Positions 1 to 7,118 of a stretch of DNA of 31,644 nucleotides are shown here, piece after piece. The stretch's first letter is position 1, and the number at the start of each line of letters is the position of its first letter. A program made the translations under genes and the position numbers. The notes under the pieces were generated by a model. It worked only from the letters and a program-made list of their open reading frames with translations. It made no database searches and was not told the DNA's origin. Source of the DNA: Candidatus Omnitrophota bacterium (GTDB taxonomy: Bacteria > Omnitrophota > Gorgyraeia > Gygaellales > Profunditerraquicolaceae); contig JAQUAP010000004.1 in NCBI GenBank assembly GCA_028687205.1, positions 1 to 31,644 on the forward strand. Direction: 5' to 3'.

Positions 1-246
1 CTAGTGCGCGCGGCGAACACGGGCGTATCCGGCTTTATCGACCCGCAAGGCAGGGTTGTTTTTCTGGTTGGCAGAGAAGCTAACCCGCTATTTACTTCAG
101 GCTATAAAAGCCGGGATATATTTATCCGCGGGCAGCCCTCATTTTACAAGCGTCACGGGGATTTTCTGGTTGCCGCATGTTTATTATTTCTTTTATTTAT
201 TGCGGTATTTAACCGCAAGCCGGGTAGAAGGGATGGGTTAGCATAA
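1..246 (+). CDS. lnt: Apolipoprotein N-acyltransferase, C-terminal fragment
   Basis: The reading frame is open from the first base of the window, so the start lies outside. The last ~81 residues carry RAANTGVSGFID near the beginning and a later FYKRHGD, followed by a hydrophobic helix (LVAACLLFLLFIAVF) and a basic tail. This matches the end of the nitrilase-like domain and the final membrane helix of Lnt, which adds the third acyl chain to outer-membrane lipoproteins at the periplasmic face of the inner membrane. The stop lies four bases before the next gene, so the two are probably co-transcribed. A lipoprotein gene at 4573 is a plausible substrate. The short length limits certainty. Confidence 0.8.
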   Translation, partial: LVRAANTGVSGFIDPQGRVVFLVGREANPLFTSGYKSRDIFIRGQPSFYKRHGDFLVAACLLFLLFIAVFNRKPGRRDGLA

Positions 247-250
247 AAAT

Positions 251-1648
251 ATGTTCAAAAAACCGCTTATTATACTATTATTATTCTTTTTTGTCCTCGG
301 GCAGCGCGCATCTGTAGCCCTGGCGCAAGGCAGCGAAGAAATCGAGGCGTTTAAGAAGAACGACCGCGTACTTATACTTGCCCCGCACCCCGATGATGAA
401 ACTATCGCTTGCGCCGGCATCATTCAAAAGGCGCTCAAAGGCCGCGCGGAGGTGAGGGTTGCTTACCTGACTAACGGAGACCACAATGAGTTTGCCTTTA
501 TTGTCTATGAAAAGAGGATTACCTTCAGGCGGACCGAGTTTATACATATGGGCATGGTGCGCCGCCAGGAGGCGATTGATGCCATGCGCTTGCTGGGCCT
601 GGGCCAGGATAAGCTTACCTTCTTAGGTTATCCTGACAATGGGACATTTGCGATATTCAGCCAGTATTGGCAAACAGGTAAACCGTTTCGCAGCTTTCTT
701 ACGCGCATCTCCCGTGTCCCCTACAAAACAGATCTTTCTTTCGGGTCGCCTTATATAGGCGAAAGCATCCTCAGCGACCTGAAAAAAGTACTGCTTAATT
801 ATAAACCGACAAAAATTTTTGTCTCGCACCCCGCGGATGTAAACTTGGACCATAAGGCATTGTATCTATTCTTGCAAATCGCCTTGCGCGAATTAAGAGA
901 TAGAATACCCCGGGCTAAAGTTTATGCCTATCTAGTCCATTCGCTTGATTGGCCAAAGCCCCGGGATTATCATCCCGAGCTTAACTTAAAACCTCCGGAG
1001 AGTTTTAGGAATACGCAGATTGAATGGTCAAAGCTGGATTTGGTTCCGAGGGCGTTGTGGTTAAAATATAAAGCAGTCCTTGCTTACAAGAGCCAGACCA
1101 TGGTAAGCGCTTTTTACCTTTTGTCATTCGCCCGCAAAAATGAATTATTCGGAGATTATCCTGAAATCCAGCTGAAGAAACAGGTGTCTTCAAAAAAGCG
1201 CCCTCCGGACTTTTTTGGATTTTCGGAGATGTTTACGGGAGCCAGGGGAGGAAAAGAGGCCCCGCGCGCAAATAATCCAGCCGGAAACCACGGGGAAGTC
1301 AGCTATGCCGTGGTAGATAAGTATTTCGTTATCCGCGTTGCCAAAGACAAGGAACTGATCCGCAGGTTCAGTTTAGCGCTTGATATTTTCGGTTTTAACC
1401 GCAGAAGGCCATTCGCCTCCATGCCTAAGATACGCATCAAGGCCCGGTATGAAAAATTTATCGTTTACGACGGCGCCAGGCAGGTCAACCCGAAAAATAT
1501 CCGTTTGCATTTTAATGCGGATGATTTAATTTTACGCATACCTCTGGAAACGCTGGGGAATCCCGATTTTATACTTACCTCGGTAAGGGCGTATGGCGGC
1601 AAGCCCGTATTAAGCGACACGGGCTTCAGGAGGATTGTCATAAAATAA
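251..1648 (+). CDS. Secreted PIG-L (LmbE-like) family deacetylase
   Basis: The 465-residue protein starts with a clear signal peptide (MFKKPLIILL..., cleavage plausible after ALAQ near residue 26), so it is exported. The PIG-L zinc-hydrolase core follows: APHPDDE with H46, D48, D49 and E50; a RRQEAIDAMRLLGL helix around 104-117; and HPADVNLDH with H193, D196 and H201. Family members remove N-acetyl groups from amino sugars or related small molecules. A C-terminal part of about 150 residues beyond the core looks rich in beta strand and may bind substrate or cell wall; it is not recognised further. It sits four bases after lnt. The substrate cannot be told from sequence. Confidence 0.88.
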   Translation: MFKKPLIILLLFFFVLGQRASVALAQGSEEIEAFKKNDRVLILAPHPDDETIACAGIIQKALKGRAEVRVAYLTNGDHNEFAFIVYEKRITFRRTEFIHMGMVRRQEAIDAMRLLGLGQDKLTFLGYPDNGTFAIFSQYWQTGKPFRSFLTRISRVPYKTDLSFGSPYIGESILSDLKKVLLNYKPTKIFVSHPADVNLDHKALYLFLQIALRELRDRIPRAKVYAYLVHSLDWPKPRDYHPELNLKPPESFRNTQIEWSKLDLVPRALWLKYKAVLAYKSQTMVSAFYLLSFARKNELFGDYPEIQLKKQVSSKKRPPDFFGFSEMFTGARGGKEAPRANNPAGNHGEVSYAVVDKYFVIRVAKDKELIRRFSLALDIFGFNRRRPFASMPKIRIKARYEKFIVYDGARQVNPKNIRLHFNADDLILRIPLETLGNPDFILTSVRAYGGKPVLSDTGFRRIVIK

Positions 1649-1656
1649 GGGAGGGG

Positions 1657-2145
1657 ATGATGTTGGAATTTAAATCAATCGAGGTCAAGAAACCTGAAGA
1701 CGTAAATTTAATTTTGGGACAGAGCCATTTTATTAAGACAGTTGAAGATTTATACGAGGCCCTGGTGAATAATGTCCCGGGCATCAAGTTCGGCTTGGCC
1801 TTTGTTGAATCCAGCGGCGCCTGTAAGGTGAGAGTGGAAGGTAATGACGCGGAGTTAAAGTCGCTGGCCGCCAGCAACAGCCTGGAAATCGGCGCAGGGC
1901 ACAGCTTTATCGTCTTTATCCGCAATGCCTTTCCCATCAATGTTCTTAATGCCATAAAGAATATCCCTGAAGTATGCAACATCTACTGCGCTACGGCCAA
2001 TCCTGTCAAGGTCATCGTCGCCCGGACAGAAGAAGGAAGTGGCATTCTCGGGGTAATCGACGGCGTAACCCCCAAGGGTATTGAAAATGAGGCCGATATA
2101 ACCTGGCGTAAAGATTTCTTGCGAAAAGTCGGATATAAGCTATAA
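1657..2145 (+). CDS. Adenosine-specific kinase family protein (PF04008-like)
   Basis: The 162-residue cytosolic protein shows hallmarks of the small PF04008 family: an N-terminal VKKPEDVNLILGQSHFIKTVEDLYEAL stretch (seen here in parts), then GIKFGLAFVESSGACKVR, GAGHSFIVF, FPINVLNAI, ATANPVKVIVA and GILGVIDG. Family members, best known from archaea and thermophiles, are annotated as adenosine-specific kinases from structural work; the physiological role is uncertain. Two adjacent ATGs (1657, 1660) follow a purine-rich GGGAGGGG, so the start is ambiguous by one codon. It follows the PIG-L gene by eight bases. No functional link to its neighbours is evident. Confidence 0.82.
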   Translation: MMLEFKSIEVKKPEDVNLILGQSHFIKTVEDLYEALVNNVPGIKFGLAFVESSGACKVRVEGNDAELKSLAASNSLEIGAGHSFIVFIRNAFPINVLNAIKNIPEVCNIYCATANPVKVIVARTEEGSGILGVIDGVTPKGIENEADITWRKDFLRKVGYKL

Positions 2146-2204
2146 TTTTTTATTATAAGTCCAGGCTTGTTTGGTCATCAACAATTCAATCAGCATAAGG
2201 AAGT

Positions 2205-3116
2205 ATGGATTTTAAAAAAGTACGTAAAGGCATTATCGGGTTTTTAAGCTGGTTTGGTTTGACTGCCTGTTCAGCGGTGGTCAGTATTATGCCCGCGCGC
2301 TTCCTTTATGGCTTCGCTAACGGCGTAAGTTTTTTAGCCTATAGGTTTGCCGCTAAGCAGAAACGGATCGCCTTGGAGAGTTTAAACTTTGCTTTTGGCC
2401 AGGAGAAAACCCCCTTTGAGCGCGAGCAGATTACCAGGGACTGTTTTACTTTCATGGCTAAGTCGGCGGTAGAGTTGATGTTTCTTTTTGATAAGCCGCT
2501 TATCCTAAAGAAACGCGTTACGCTTGTGGGTAAGGAAAACCTGGATAAGGCGTTAGCGAACAACTGCGGAGTAATTTTAGTCAGCGCGCATTTCGGGAAT
2601 TTTCCGCTTTTACTGGGTAGGCTGGCGGTTGAAGGTTATGCGGCCGGGGGCATAATGAAGCCGATGCATGATGCGCGGGTGGAAAAGATTTTTTTGGAAA
2701 AACGCGATAAATTCGGAGTCAAGACTATCTACAGCCAGCCGCGTAATGCCTGCGTGAACCAGACAATACAGGCGTTACGCAATAATGAACTGGTTTTTAT
2801 CCCCATCGACCAGAATTTCGGGACGGGCGGAGTGTTCGTTAATTTTTTCGGGAGAAAGGCCGCTACTGCCGCAGGGCCGGTAATCTTTGCGCAGCGCACG
2901 GGAGCTGCGCTACTCCCCTGTTTTATCGTCAGGCAGCCCGATGATACGCATAAGATAATTTTTGAGCCGGCACTGAGCTTAGAAGAAGGAAAAGACGCCG
3001 GAGATACTATACTCATTAATATCCAGAAATTAACCGACATCATAGAGGCATATATCCGTAAATATCCTGCGGAGTGGGGTTGGATCCACCGCAGATGGAA
3101 AAGCCAGCCAAGTTAG
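2205..3116 (+). CDS. LpxL/HtrB-type lysophospholipid or lipid A acyltransferase
   Basis: The 303-residue protein has a hydrophobic N-terminal segment (~10-30) and the family pattern: RIALESLNFAFG, then VILVSAHFGNFPLLLGRL around 123-140, FIPIDQNFGTGGVFVNFFGR and PAEWGWIHRRWK near the end. These enzymes transfer secondary acyl chains to lipid A precursors or related lipids at the inner membrane. The usual HX4(D/E) catalytic motif reads H129-F-G-N-F-P134, so the acidic residue is missing, although the closing WGWIHRRWK block is intact. A start at the ATG after 'aaggaagt' is reasonable. With lnt and the TonB receptor it indicates a diderm envelope. The exact acceptor lipid is unknown. Confidence 0.85.
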   Translation: MDFKKVRKGIIGFLSWFGLTACSAVVSIMPARFLYGFANGVSFLAYRFAAKQKRIALESLNFAFGQEKTPFEREQITRDCFTFMAKSAVELMFLFDKPLILKKRVTLVGKENLDKALANNCGVILVSAHFGNFPLLLGRLAVEGYAAGGIMKPMHDARVEKIFLEKRDKFGVKTIYSQPRNACVNQTIQALRNNELVFIPIDQNFGTGGVFVNFFGRKAATAAGPVIFAQRTGAALLPCFIVRQPDDTHKIIFEPALSLEEGKDAGDTILINIQKLTDIIEAYIRKYPAEWGWIHRRWKSQPS

Positions 3117-3130
3117 AAGGAGGTGTGAAA

Positions 3131-3331
3131 ATGGCAGAAGAGGCAAAGAAAAATGACGCCAAGAAAATGCTGTCTACTCTTTTTAAGGTTGTCTTAGGGT
3201 TAATCTTTTTAGGCCTGGGCGCAGCGGCAATCTTAAAATGGTGGGTGTCGTTATTAATGGTCATTCAGGGTTGCATTGGCTTGTTCTTAATTTTAGCAGG
3301 GATAATCACCCTGGCTATAGCCAAAGAGTAA
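3131..3331 (+). CDS. Small two-helix membrane protein
   Basis: An ATG at 3131 is preceded by a strong AGAAGGAGGTG ribosome site, giving 66 residues. The frame is also open upstream inside the acyltransferase gene, but the ribosome site decides the later start. The protein has a charged Lys-rich N-terminus (AEEAKKNDAKK) and two hydrophobic helices (about residues 18-35 and 40-62) ending in AIAKE. It begins 14 bases after the acyltransferase stop and is followed by a terminator-like hairpin, so it is probably the last gene of the upstream operon. No family is recognised. Confidence 0.7.
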   Translation: MAEEAKKNDAKKMLSTLFKVVLGLIFLGLGAAAILKWWVSLLMVIQGCIGLFLILAGIITLAIAKE

Positions 3332-3345
3332 ACAGGAATTGACTA

Positions 3346-3382
3346 AGGGCTGGTTCCGGGATTAAAATGGAGAACCGGCCCT
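3346..3382 (+). terminator. Terminator-like hairpin after the small membrane protein
   Basis: AGGGCTGGTTC (3346-3356) pairs with GAACCGGCCCT (3372-3382), eleven pairs with one G-U type mismatch, loop 15 bases, followed by a moderately T-rich GCTTATTATCTTT. It separates the acyltransferase operon from bioY. Confidence 0.6.
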
Positions 3383-3392
3383 GCTTATTATC

Positions 3393-3421
3393 TTTACTCG
3401 CGGTATATTTTAAGGTATAAT
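3393..3421 (+). promoter_or_regulatory. Sigma70-type promoter for bioY
   Basis: TTTACT (3393-3398), 17-base spacer, perfect TATAAT (3416-3421), 29 bases before the bioY ATG. No BirA-type palindrome is visible around it. Confidence 0.55.
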
Positions 3422-3450
3422 CTTTTTATAACATCAGGGAGGGAGTAAGC

Positions 3451-4017
3451 ATGGAAGCCATATTCAAAAGAGAATTAATCACCGATAAACGGCTCTGCAG
3501 GTTGTCGGCGCTGCTTTTTGCGGTAATCTTTATCAGCCTCGGCGCGTTTGTGCGCATACCTTTACCGTTTACGCCGGTGCCATTAACCCTGCAGACATTT
3601 TTTGTTTTATTATCCGCAGGGCTATTCAGCAGGAGATTGGGGCTGACCGCGCAGTTAAGCTATCTGTTATTAGGGGCGTCAGGTTTACCCGTATTTGCCG
3701 GAGCCGCCAGCGGCTTGGGCTACCTTCTTTCTCCCACAGCCGGTTATCTGCTGGGGTTTATTCTGGCTACTCTTTTTATATCCGGAGCCATCAAGCGCGC
3801 CAAGGTAAATCCAGGCGCCTTATTACTGGTTTTTTCCCTGGCGGATATAATCATCCTGTTGAGCGGGTCTATCTGGATTAAAGTCACCCTGGGAATATCT
3901 CTGGTCAAGGCGTTGATGCTGGGCTTTATACCGTTTATCCCCGGAGATTTATTAAAAATTATAGCCGTGGCCTTTGTCTACTTAAGGCTCAAAGGCCGCG
4001 CGGAAGAGATTCTCTAG
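3451..4017 (+). CDS. bioY: Biotin transporter BioY (ECF S component)
   Basis: The 188-residue integral membrane protein has the BioY signature: PFTPVPLTLQTFFVLLSAGLF, then LSYLLLGASGLPVFAG, GLGYLLSPTAGYLLGF and a closing FIPGDLLKI. About six membrane helices are expected. BioY binds biotin and imports it, alone or with an energising ATPase/EcfT module; no such module is in this window. The start follows a good GGGAGGGAG site, and a promoter lies just upstream. birA at 22941 and the possible biotin-regulated receptor at 23963 would complete a biotin uptake scheme. Confidence 0.95.
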   Translation: MEAIFKRELITDKRLCRLSALLFAVIFISLGAFVRIPLPFTPVPLTLQTFFVLLSAGLFSRRLGLTAQLSYLLLGASGLPVFAGAASGLGYLLSPTAGYLLGFILATLFISGAIKRAKVNPGALLLVFSLADIIILLSGSIWIKVTLGISLVKALMLGFIPFIPGDLLKIIAVAFVYLRLKGRAEEIL

Positions 4018-4045
4018 CTAACCGTTAAGCCTCTTTTTGGCTGGC

Positions 4046-4075
4046 TTGACAGGGAGATAGTGTTCGTAGTAAAAT
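4046..4075 (+). promoter_or_regulatory. Promoter for the exported protein at 4103
   Basis: Perfect TTGACA (4046-4051), 18-base spacer, TAAAAT (4070-4075), 27 bases before the ATG at 4103. Confidence 0.55.
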
Positions 4076-4102
4076 AATTCTTTAGTTTAAGGAGGATATT
4101 CG

Positions 4103-4516
4103 ATGGAAAGCAAAGCAGCCGCAAGTTTAATAATCGCAGGCTTATTAATTTTACTAAACGCAGGTTTAGCCTTTAGCGAGGAGCAGCCGGAAGCGCAAGC
4201 GCCTGCCTTGGCAGCTTCCCAAGAGAAAAACGAGCCTGATACGCAATGGGTATGGGGCGAGGTAGTGAGCGTAGATGCGCAGAATAAAACACTTACGTTA
4301 AGATACCTGGATTATGATACGGACGAGGAGAAGGAGCTGGCGATAACAGTAGATAATTTAACCGGCTACGAAAATATTAAGTCTTTGGAAGAGATCAAGC
4401 AGAAAGACAGCGTAAGCATTGATTATATATCCAGCGATGGTAAAAATACCGCCAGGAGCATAAGTTTAGAAAAGCCTGAGATTACTGCCCTCCAGGCCCC
4501 TCAGGTAAATCAATAA
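4103..4516 (+). CDS. Exported protein of unknown function
   Basis: The 137-residue protein begins with a signal peptide (ESKAAASLIIAGLLILLNAGLAFS, cleavage near residue 24), followed by a Glu/Ala/Gln-rich linker and a small domain starting at about residue 48: WVWGEVVSVDAQNKTLTLRY, then DEEKELAITVD and DSVSIDYISSDGKNTARSISLE. The pattern suggests a small beta-barrel of the kind seen in periplasmic 'DUF5666-like' proteins, but this is only a resemblance. The start is well supported by AAGGAGG 11 bases upstream and a promoter before it, and the gene ends at a hairpin terminator, so it is monocistronic. Function unknown. Confidence 0.75.
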   Translation: MESKAAASLIIAGLLILLNAGLAFSEEQPEAQAPALAASQEKNEPDTQWVWGEVVSVDAQNKTLTLRYLDYDTDEEKELAITVDNLTGYENIKSLEEIKQKDSVSIDYISSDGKNTARSISLEKPEITALQAPQVNQ

Positions 4517-4541
4517 TATAAATATACGGTAAATAGATTTC

Positions 4542-4568
4542 AGGCAGGGTGCAAGGCCCTGCCTTTAG
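4542..4568 (+). terminator. Intrinsic terminator after the exported protein
   Basis: AGGCAGGG (4542-4549) and CCCTGCCT (4557-4564) form a perfect eight-pair stem with a seven-base loop, followed by TTTA. It lies 25 bases after the stop codon. Confidence 0.6.
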
Positions 4569-4572
4569 CATA

Positions 4573-5226
4573 ATGAAAATTAAATATTTTGTAATTATCG
4601 GTTGCTGTTTTTTAATTTTGAACCTGGCAGGTTGCGCGGTGCTGGATAAACCTGTCCAGTTTATCGGCCAGGCATTCTTTCCTCCCTATTCCGGCCCCAA
4701 GGCTACGATAATCGTGGCTGATTTTGAGATTAAGGCAGCCAAGGCTACCAGCGATGTGGGCGCGGGCCTGCAGGATATGCTTATCGCCAGGCTGGAGAAG
4801 ACCAACCGTTTCCAGATAATCGCCCCCAAGGAGAATACCAATAAGAAAGCAAAATTAATCATTGCCACGGAAGTAATAGATTTTGAACCGCGCGCTTCCG
4901 GCGGAAGCGAGGGCGTCGGCGGCGGCGGCAGCGCTGCCAGCGGCACACTGGGCAGCTTATTAGGCGTTACCGGCAATAAATCAACCATCGCTTTAAATAT
5001 CCGTATTGTTGATACCGCTTCGTCCAAGGTCCTGGTTTCAGGGCGCGTTGCCGGCCAGGCTATTGATACAGGGTCTGCCAACCGCTTGCGCCGGGGCAGC
5101 GCTTTAAGCGAAGGCCTCTCTGCTTATAATAATACTTCGATGGGAGAGGCAATTAATAAGTGTATTGCTGAAGCCGCCGAATACATCGTGCAGAATGTCC
5201 CGGCGGGCTATTACAAAGGGGGGTAA
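4573..5226 (+). CDS. CsgG/HfaB-like outer-membrane lipoprotein
   Basis: The ATG at 4573 gives 217 residues starting with a lipoprotein signal peptide: MKIKYFVIIGCC..., lipobox L18-A-G-C21. An upstream in-frame GTG at 4549 lies inside a terminator stem and would spoil the signal, so it was not used. The mature part contains ATIIVADFEIKAAKA, DMLIARLEKTNRFQII, KLIIATEVIDFEPR, a Gly/Ser-rich stretch, and STIALNIRIVDTASSKVLVSGRV, the pattern of the CsgG family of curli-secretion-like lipoproteins. No curli genes are near, so it may be a stand-alone CsgG-like protein of other function. No strong ribosome site is visible. Confidence 0.8.
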   Translation: MKIKYFVIIGCCFLILNLAGCAVLDKPVQFIGQAFFPPYSGPKATIIVADFEIKAAKATSDVGAGLQDMLIARLEKTNRFQIIAPKENTNKKAKLIIATEVIDFEPRASGGSEGVGGGGSAASGTLGSLLGVTGNKSTIALNIRIVDTASSKVLVSGRVAGQAIDTGSANRLRRGSALSEGLSAYNNTSMGEAINKCIAEAAEYIVQNVPAGYYKGG

Positions 5227-5228
5227 AT

Positions 5229-5309
5229 TTGGGAAAACGCAAGCGCAGGGGAAAGCTTAACTGGCGTTCCAAAAAGGCCAATAAAGGCAGAAGGCCGAAT
5301 TTAGGTTAA
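5229..5309 (+). CDS. 26-residue very basic small protein
   Basis: A TTG start at 5229 follows a strong GGGGGG ribosome site by five bases and gives 26 residues: GKRKRRGKLNWRSKKANKGR then RPNLG. More than 40% of residues are Lys or Arg, with one Trp. The WRSKKAN-x-G-(R/K)-P core recalls short basic proteins seen in diverse bacterial genomes, but this is from memory and not verified. The basic composition suggests RNA or ribosome binding. It starts three bases after the lipoprotein stop. A non-ATG start and small size explain why it is easily missed. Confidence 0.6.
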   Translation: MGKRKRRGKLNWRSKKANKGRRPNLG

Positions 5310-5334
5310 AAAGGGAGTTTTTTAGGTTAATCTT

Positions 5335-6075
5335 ATGGTCCTGGGCTGGATCCTTATAAGCACATTTTTTATCAGCATTATTTCGCTTATTGGCGTCATC
5401 ACCCTGGCAATAAAAGATAAACTTTTACACAAGATTATCTTTTACCTCCTTGGGTTTAGCGCCGGAGCGCTTATCGGCGGTGCCTTCCTGCATATTTTAC
5501 CCGAAGCAATTGAGAGGCTTAACGCCGCGGTTGTTTTCTATTACGTTATACTGGGGATAGTATTATTTTTCCTGATGGAAAGGTATTTCCATTGGCGCCA
5601 TTGCCATGAAGGGCATTGCTCAATCCACGCTTTTACTTATTTGAATATTCTCGGAGATGCGCTACATAATTTCTTTGACGGGATTATGATCGCCGTGAGC
5701 TTTACCGTTTCTTTCAGCATGGGATTGGCGACAACGGTGGCGATAATATTGCATGAAATACCGCAGGAGATGGGGGATTTCGGAGTATTGGTTTACGGCG
5801 GGTTTACGCGCAAGAAGGCGCTCTTCTTTAATTTTATCTCGGCCTTAACCGCGGTTATCGGCGCTCTCACCGGTTATTTTATCGCCGACCTTGCCCACGG
5901 CTTCACTAATTTTGTGATGCCCTTGACTGCGGGCGGATTTATTTATATCGCTACCTCTGACCTTATCCCCGAGATACATAAAGAGAGCAACCAGAAGAAG
6001 GCGACCCTGGCATTCGTCGCCTTTTTGTGCGGTATCATCTTTATGTGGCTGGTCAAACAGCTGTTGCATTCTTAA
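5335..6075 (+). CDS. ZIP family metal transporter
   Basis: The 246-residue membrane protein has about eight helices. The ZIP signatures are present: GFSAGALIGGAFLHILPEAIE (helix II), GDALHNFFDGIMIAVSF (helix IV, HNxxDG) and LHEIPQEMGDFGVLVYGG (helix V, HEIPQE). A His-rich loop (HWRHCHEGHCSIH) between helices III and IV is typical of zinc or iron binding. Such proteins move Zn2+, Fe2+ or Mn2+ into the cytoplasm. The ribosome site before the ATG is weak. Which metal it carries cannot be told from sequence. Confidence 0.93.
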   Translation: MVLGWILISTFFISIISLIGVITLAIKDKLLHKIIFYLLGFSAGALIGGAFLHILPEAIERLNAAVVFYYVILGIVLFFLMERYFHWRHCHEGHCSIHAFTYLNILGDALHNFFDGIMIAVSFTVSFSMGLATTVAIILHEIPQEMGDFGVLVYGGFTRKKALFFNFISALTAVIGALTGYFIADLAHGFTNFVMPLTAGGFIYIATSDLIPEIHKESNQKKATLAFVAFLCGIIFMWLVKQLLHS

Positions 6076-6119
6076 ATTAAAAGCCCCCTGTCTTTTTCCA
6101 AAACCTTATTTTTAAGAGC

Positions 6120-7118
6120 ATGCGAGCGATTACTTTGATTTCAGGCGGCCTGGATAGCATCCTGGCAGCCAGGATTGTTAAAGAGCAGGGCGTTGATGTA
6201 TTGCCTTTAAATTTTAAAATTCCTTTTTGCCAGCGCAAAAGTGAGGCCGCAGCAGTCGCTGATGTAAAGACCCTGGCCAAGAACGGCTTAGGCAAAGATT
6301 TAAAGACGATTGATTTAGGCGCCGGCTTTTTAGAGTTAGTCTTAGAGCCCAGATACGGCTTTGGCGCAAATATGAATCCTTGCATAGACTGTAAGATTCT
6401 TATGTTAAGGAAGGCCAAGGGGTTACTAGGGCCCTTCGGCGCGCAATTTATCGTAACCGGAGAGGTCCTGGGCCAGAGGCCGATGTCGCAACACAGGAAA
6501 GCGCTTGAGATTATCGAGAAGGAAAGCGGCTTGGAAGGCTTATTACTCCGGCCCTTATGCGCCGGGCTCCTTCCCGAGACCCTCCCGGAAAAGGAGGGGT
6601 GGGTTAAGCGCCAGGGGCTCTTTAAATTCAGCGGCAGGGAACGCAGGCCGCAGATGGACTTAGCGGATAAATTTAATATAAAAAATTATCCCAATGCATC
6701 AGGAGGGTGCCTGTTAACTGACATTAATTTCTCCAGGAGGCTGAAGGACCTGATGGCTCACCGGCAATTAAGCATAGAAAACGTGGAATTACTAAAAATA
6801 GGCAGGCATTTCAGGCTCTCTGAACAGGCAAAGTTGATTGTCGGCCGGAACGAAGGGGAAAATAAGGAATTAGAAGGGCGCGCTTCCAATAGCGACTATC
6901 TATTTATGCCTGATGAAGCATTGGCTGGACCCACCTGTTTAGGCAGGGGGGAATTTAACCAGGAATTAGTCCGGCTCTCCGCAGGGATAGCCTGCCGTTA
7001 TTGCGATATAAGCGCAGGACAAAGCGCCAGGATAATTTATCATCAAAAAGGGGCTAGCCCGGCAGCATTAGCAGTTTTGCCTCTTGACGAAGCGGCGCTT
7101 AAAACCTTAAGATTATGA
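6120..7118 (+). CDS. ThiI-like PP-loop ATPase (tRNA/sulfur-transfer type) with C-terminal RNA-binding-like domain
   Basis: The 332-residue protein opens with a PP-loop, ITLISGGLDSILAARI (S8-GGLDS13), and has CIDCKILM in the middle and SGGCLLT later, cysteines typical of sulfur-transfer enzymes of the ThiI/MnmA superfamily. QFIVTGEVLGQRPMSQH also fits ThiI-like proteins. The C-terminal third (LLKIGRHFRLSEQAKLIVGR onward) resembles the small NFACT-R-like RNA-binding domain found in some ThiI-like proteins. It lacks the THUMP domain of classical ThiI. It probably thiolates tRNA, but the site is unknown. Its TGA overlaps the ATG of the next gene. Confidence 0.75.
   Translation: MRAITLISGGLDSILAARIVKEQGVDVLPLNFKIPFCQRKSEAAAVADVKTLAKNGLGKDLKTIDLGAGFLELVLEPRYGFGANMNPCIDCKILMLRKAKGLLGPFGAQFIVTGEVLGQRPMSQHRKALEIIEKESGLEGLLLRPLCAGLLPETLPEKEGWVKRQGLFKFSGRERRPQMDLADKFNIKNYPNASGGCLLTDINFSRRLKDLMAHRQLSIENVELLKIGRHFRLSEQAKLIVGRNEGENKELEGRASNSDYLFMPDEALAGPTCLGRGEFNQELVRLSAGIACRYCDISAGQSARIIYHQKGASPAALAVLPLDEAALKTLRL

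Noticed and set aside
4021..4045. Hairpin AGCC/GGCT after bioY as a terminator
   Set aside because: Four pairs only; too weak to call.
4549..4572. GTG start for the CsgG-like lipoprotein
   Set aside because: It lies in the terminator stem, and the ATG at 4573 gives a standard lipoprotein signal peptide.
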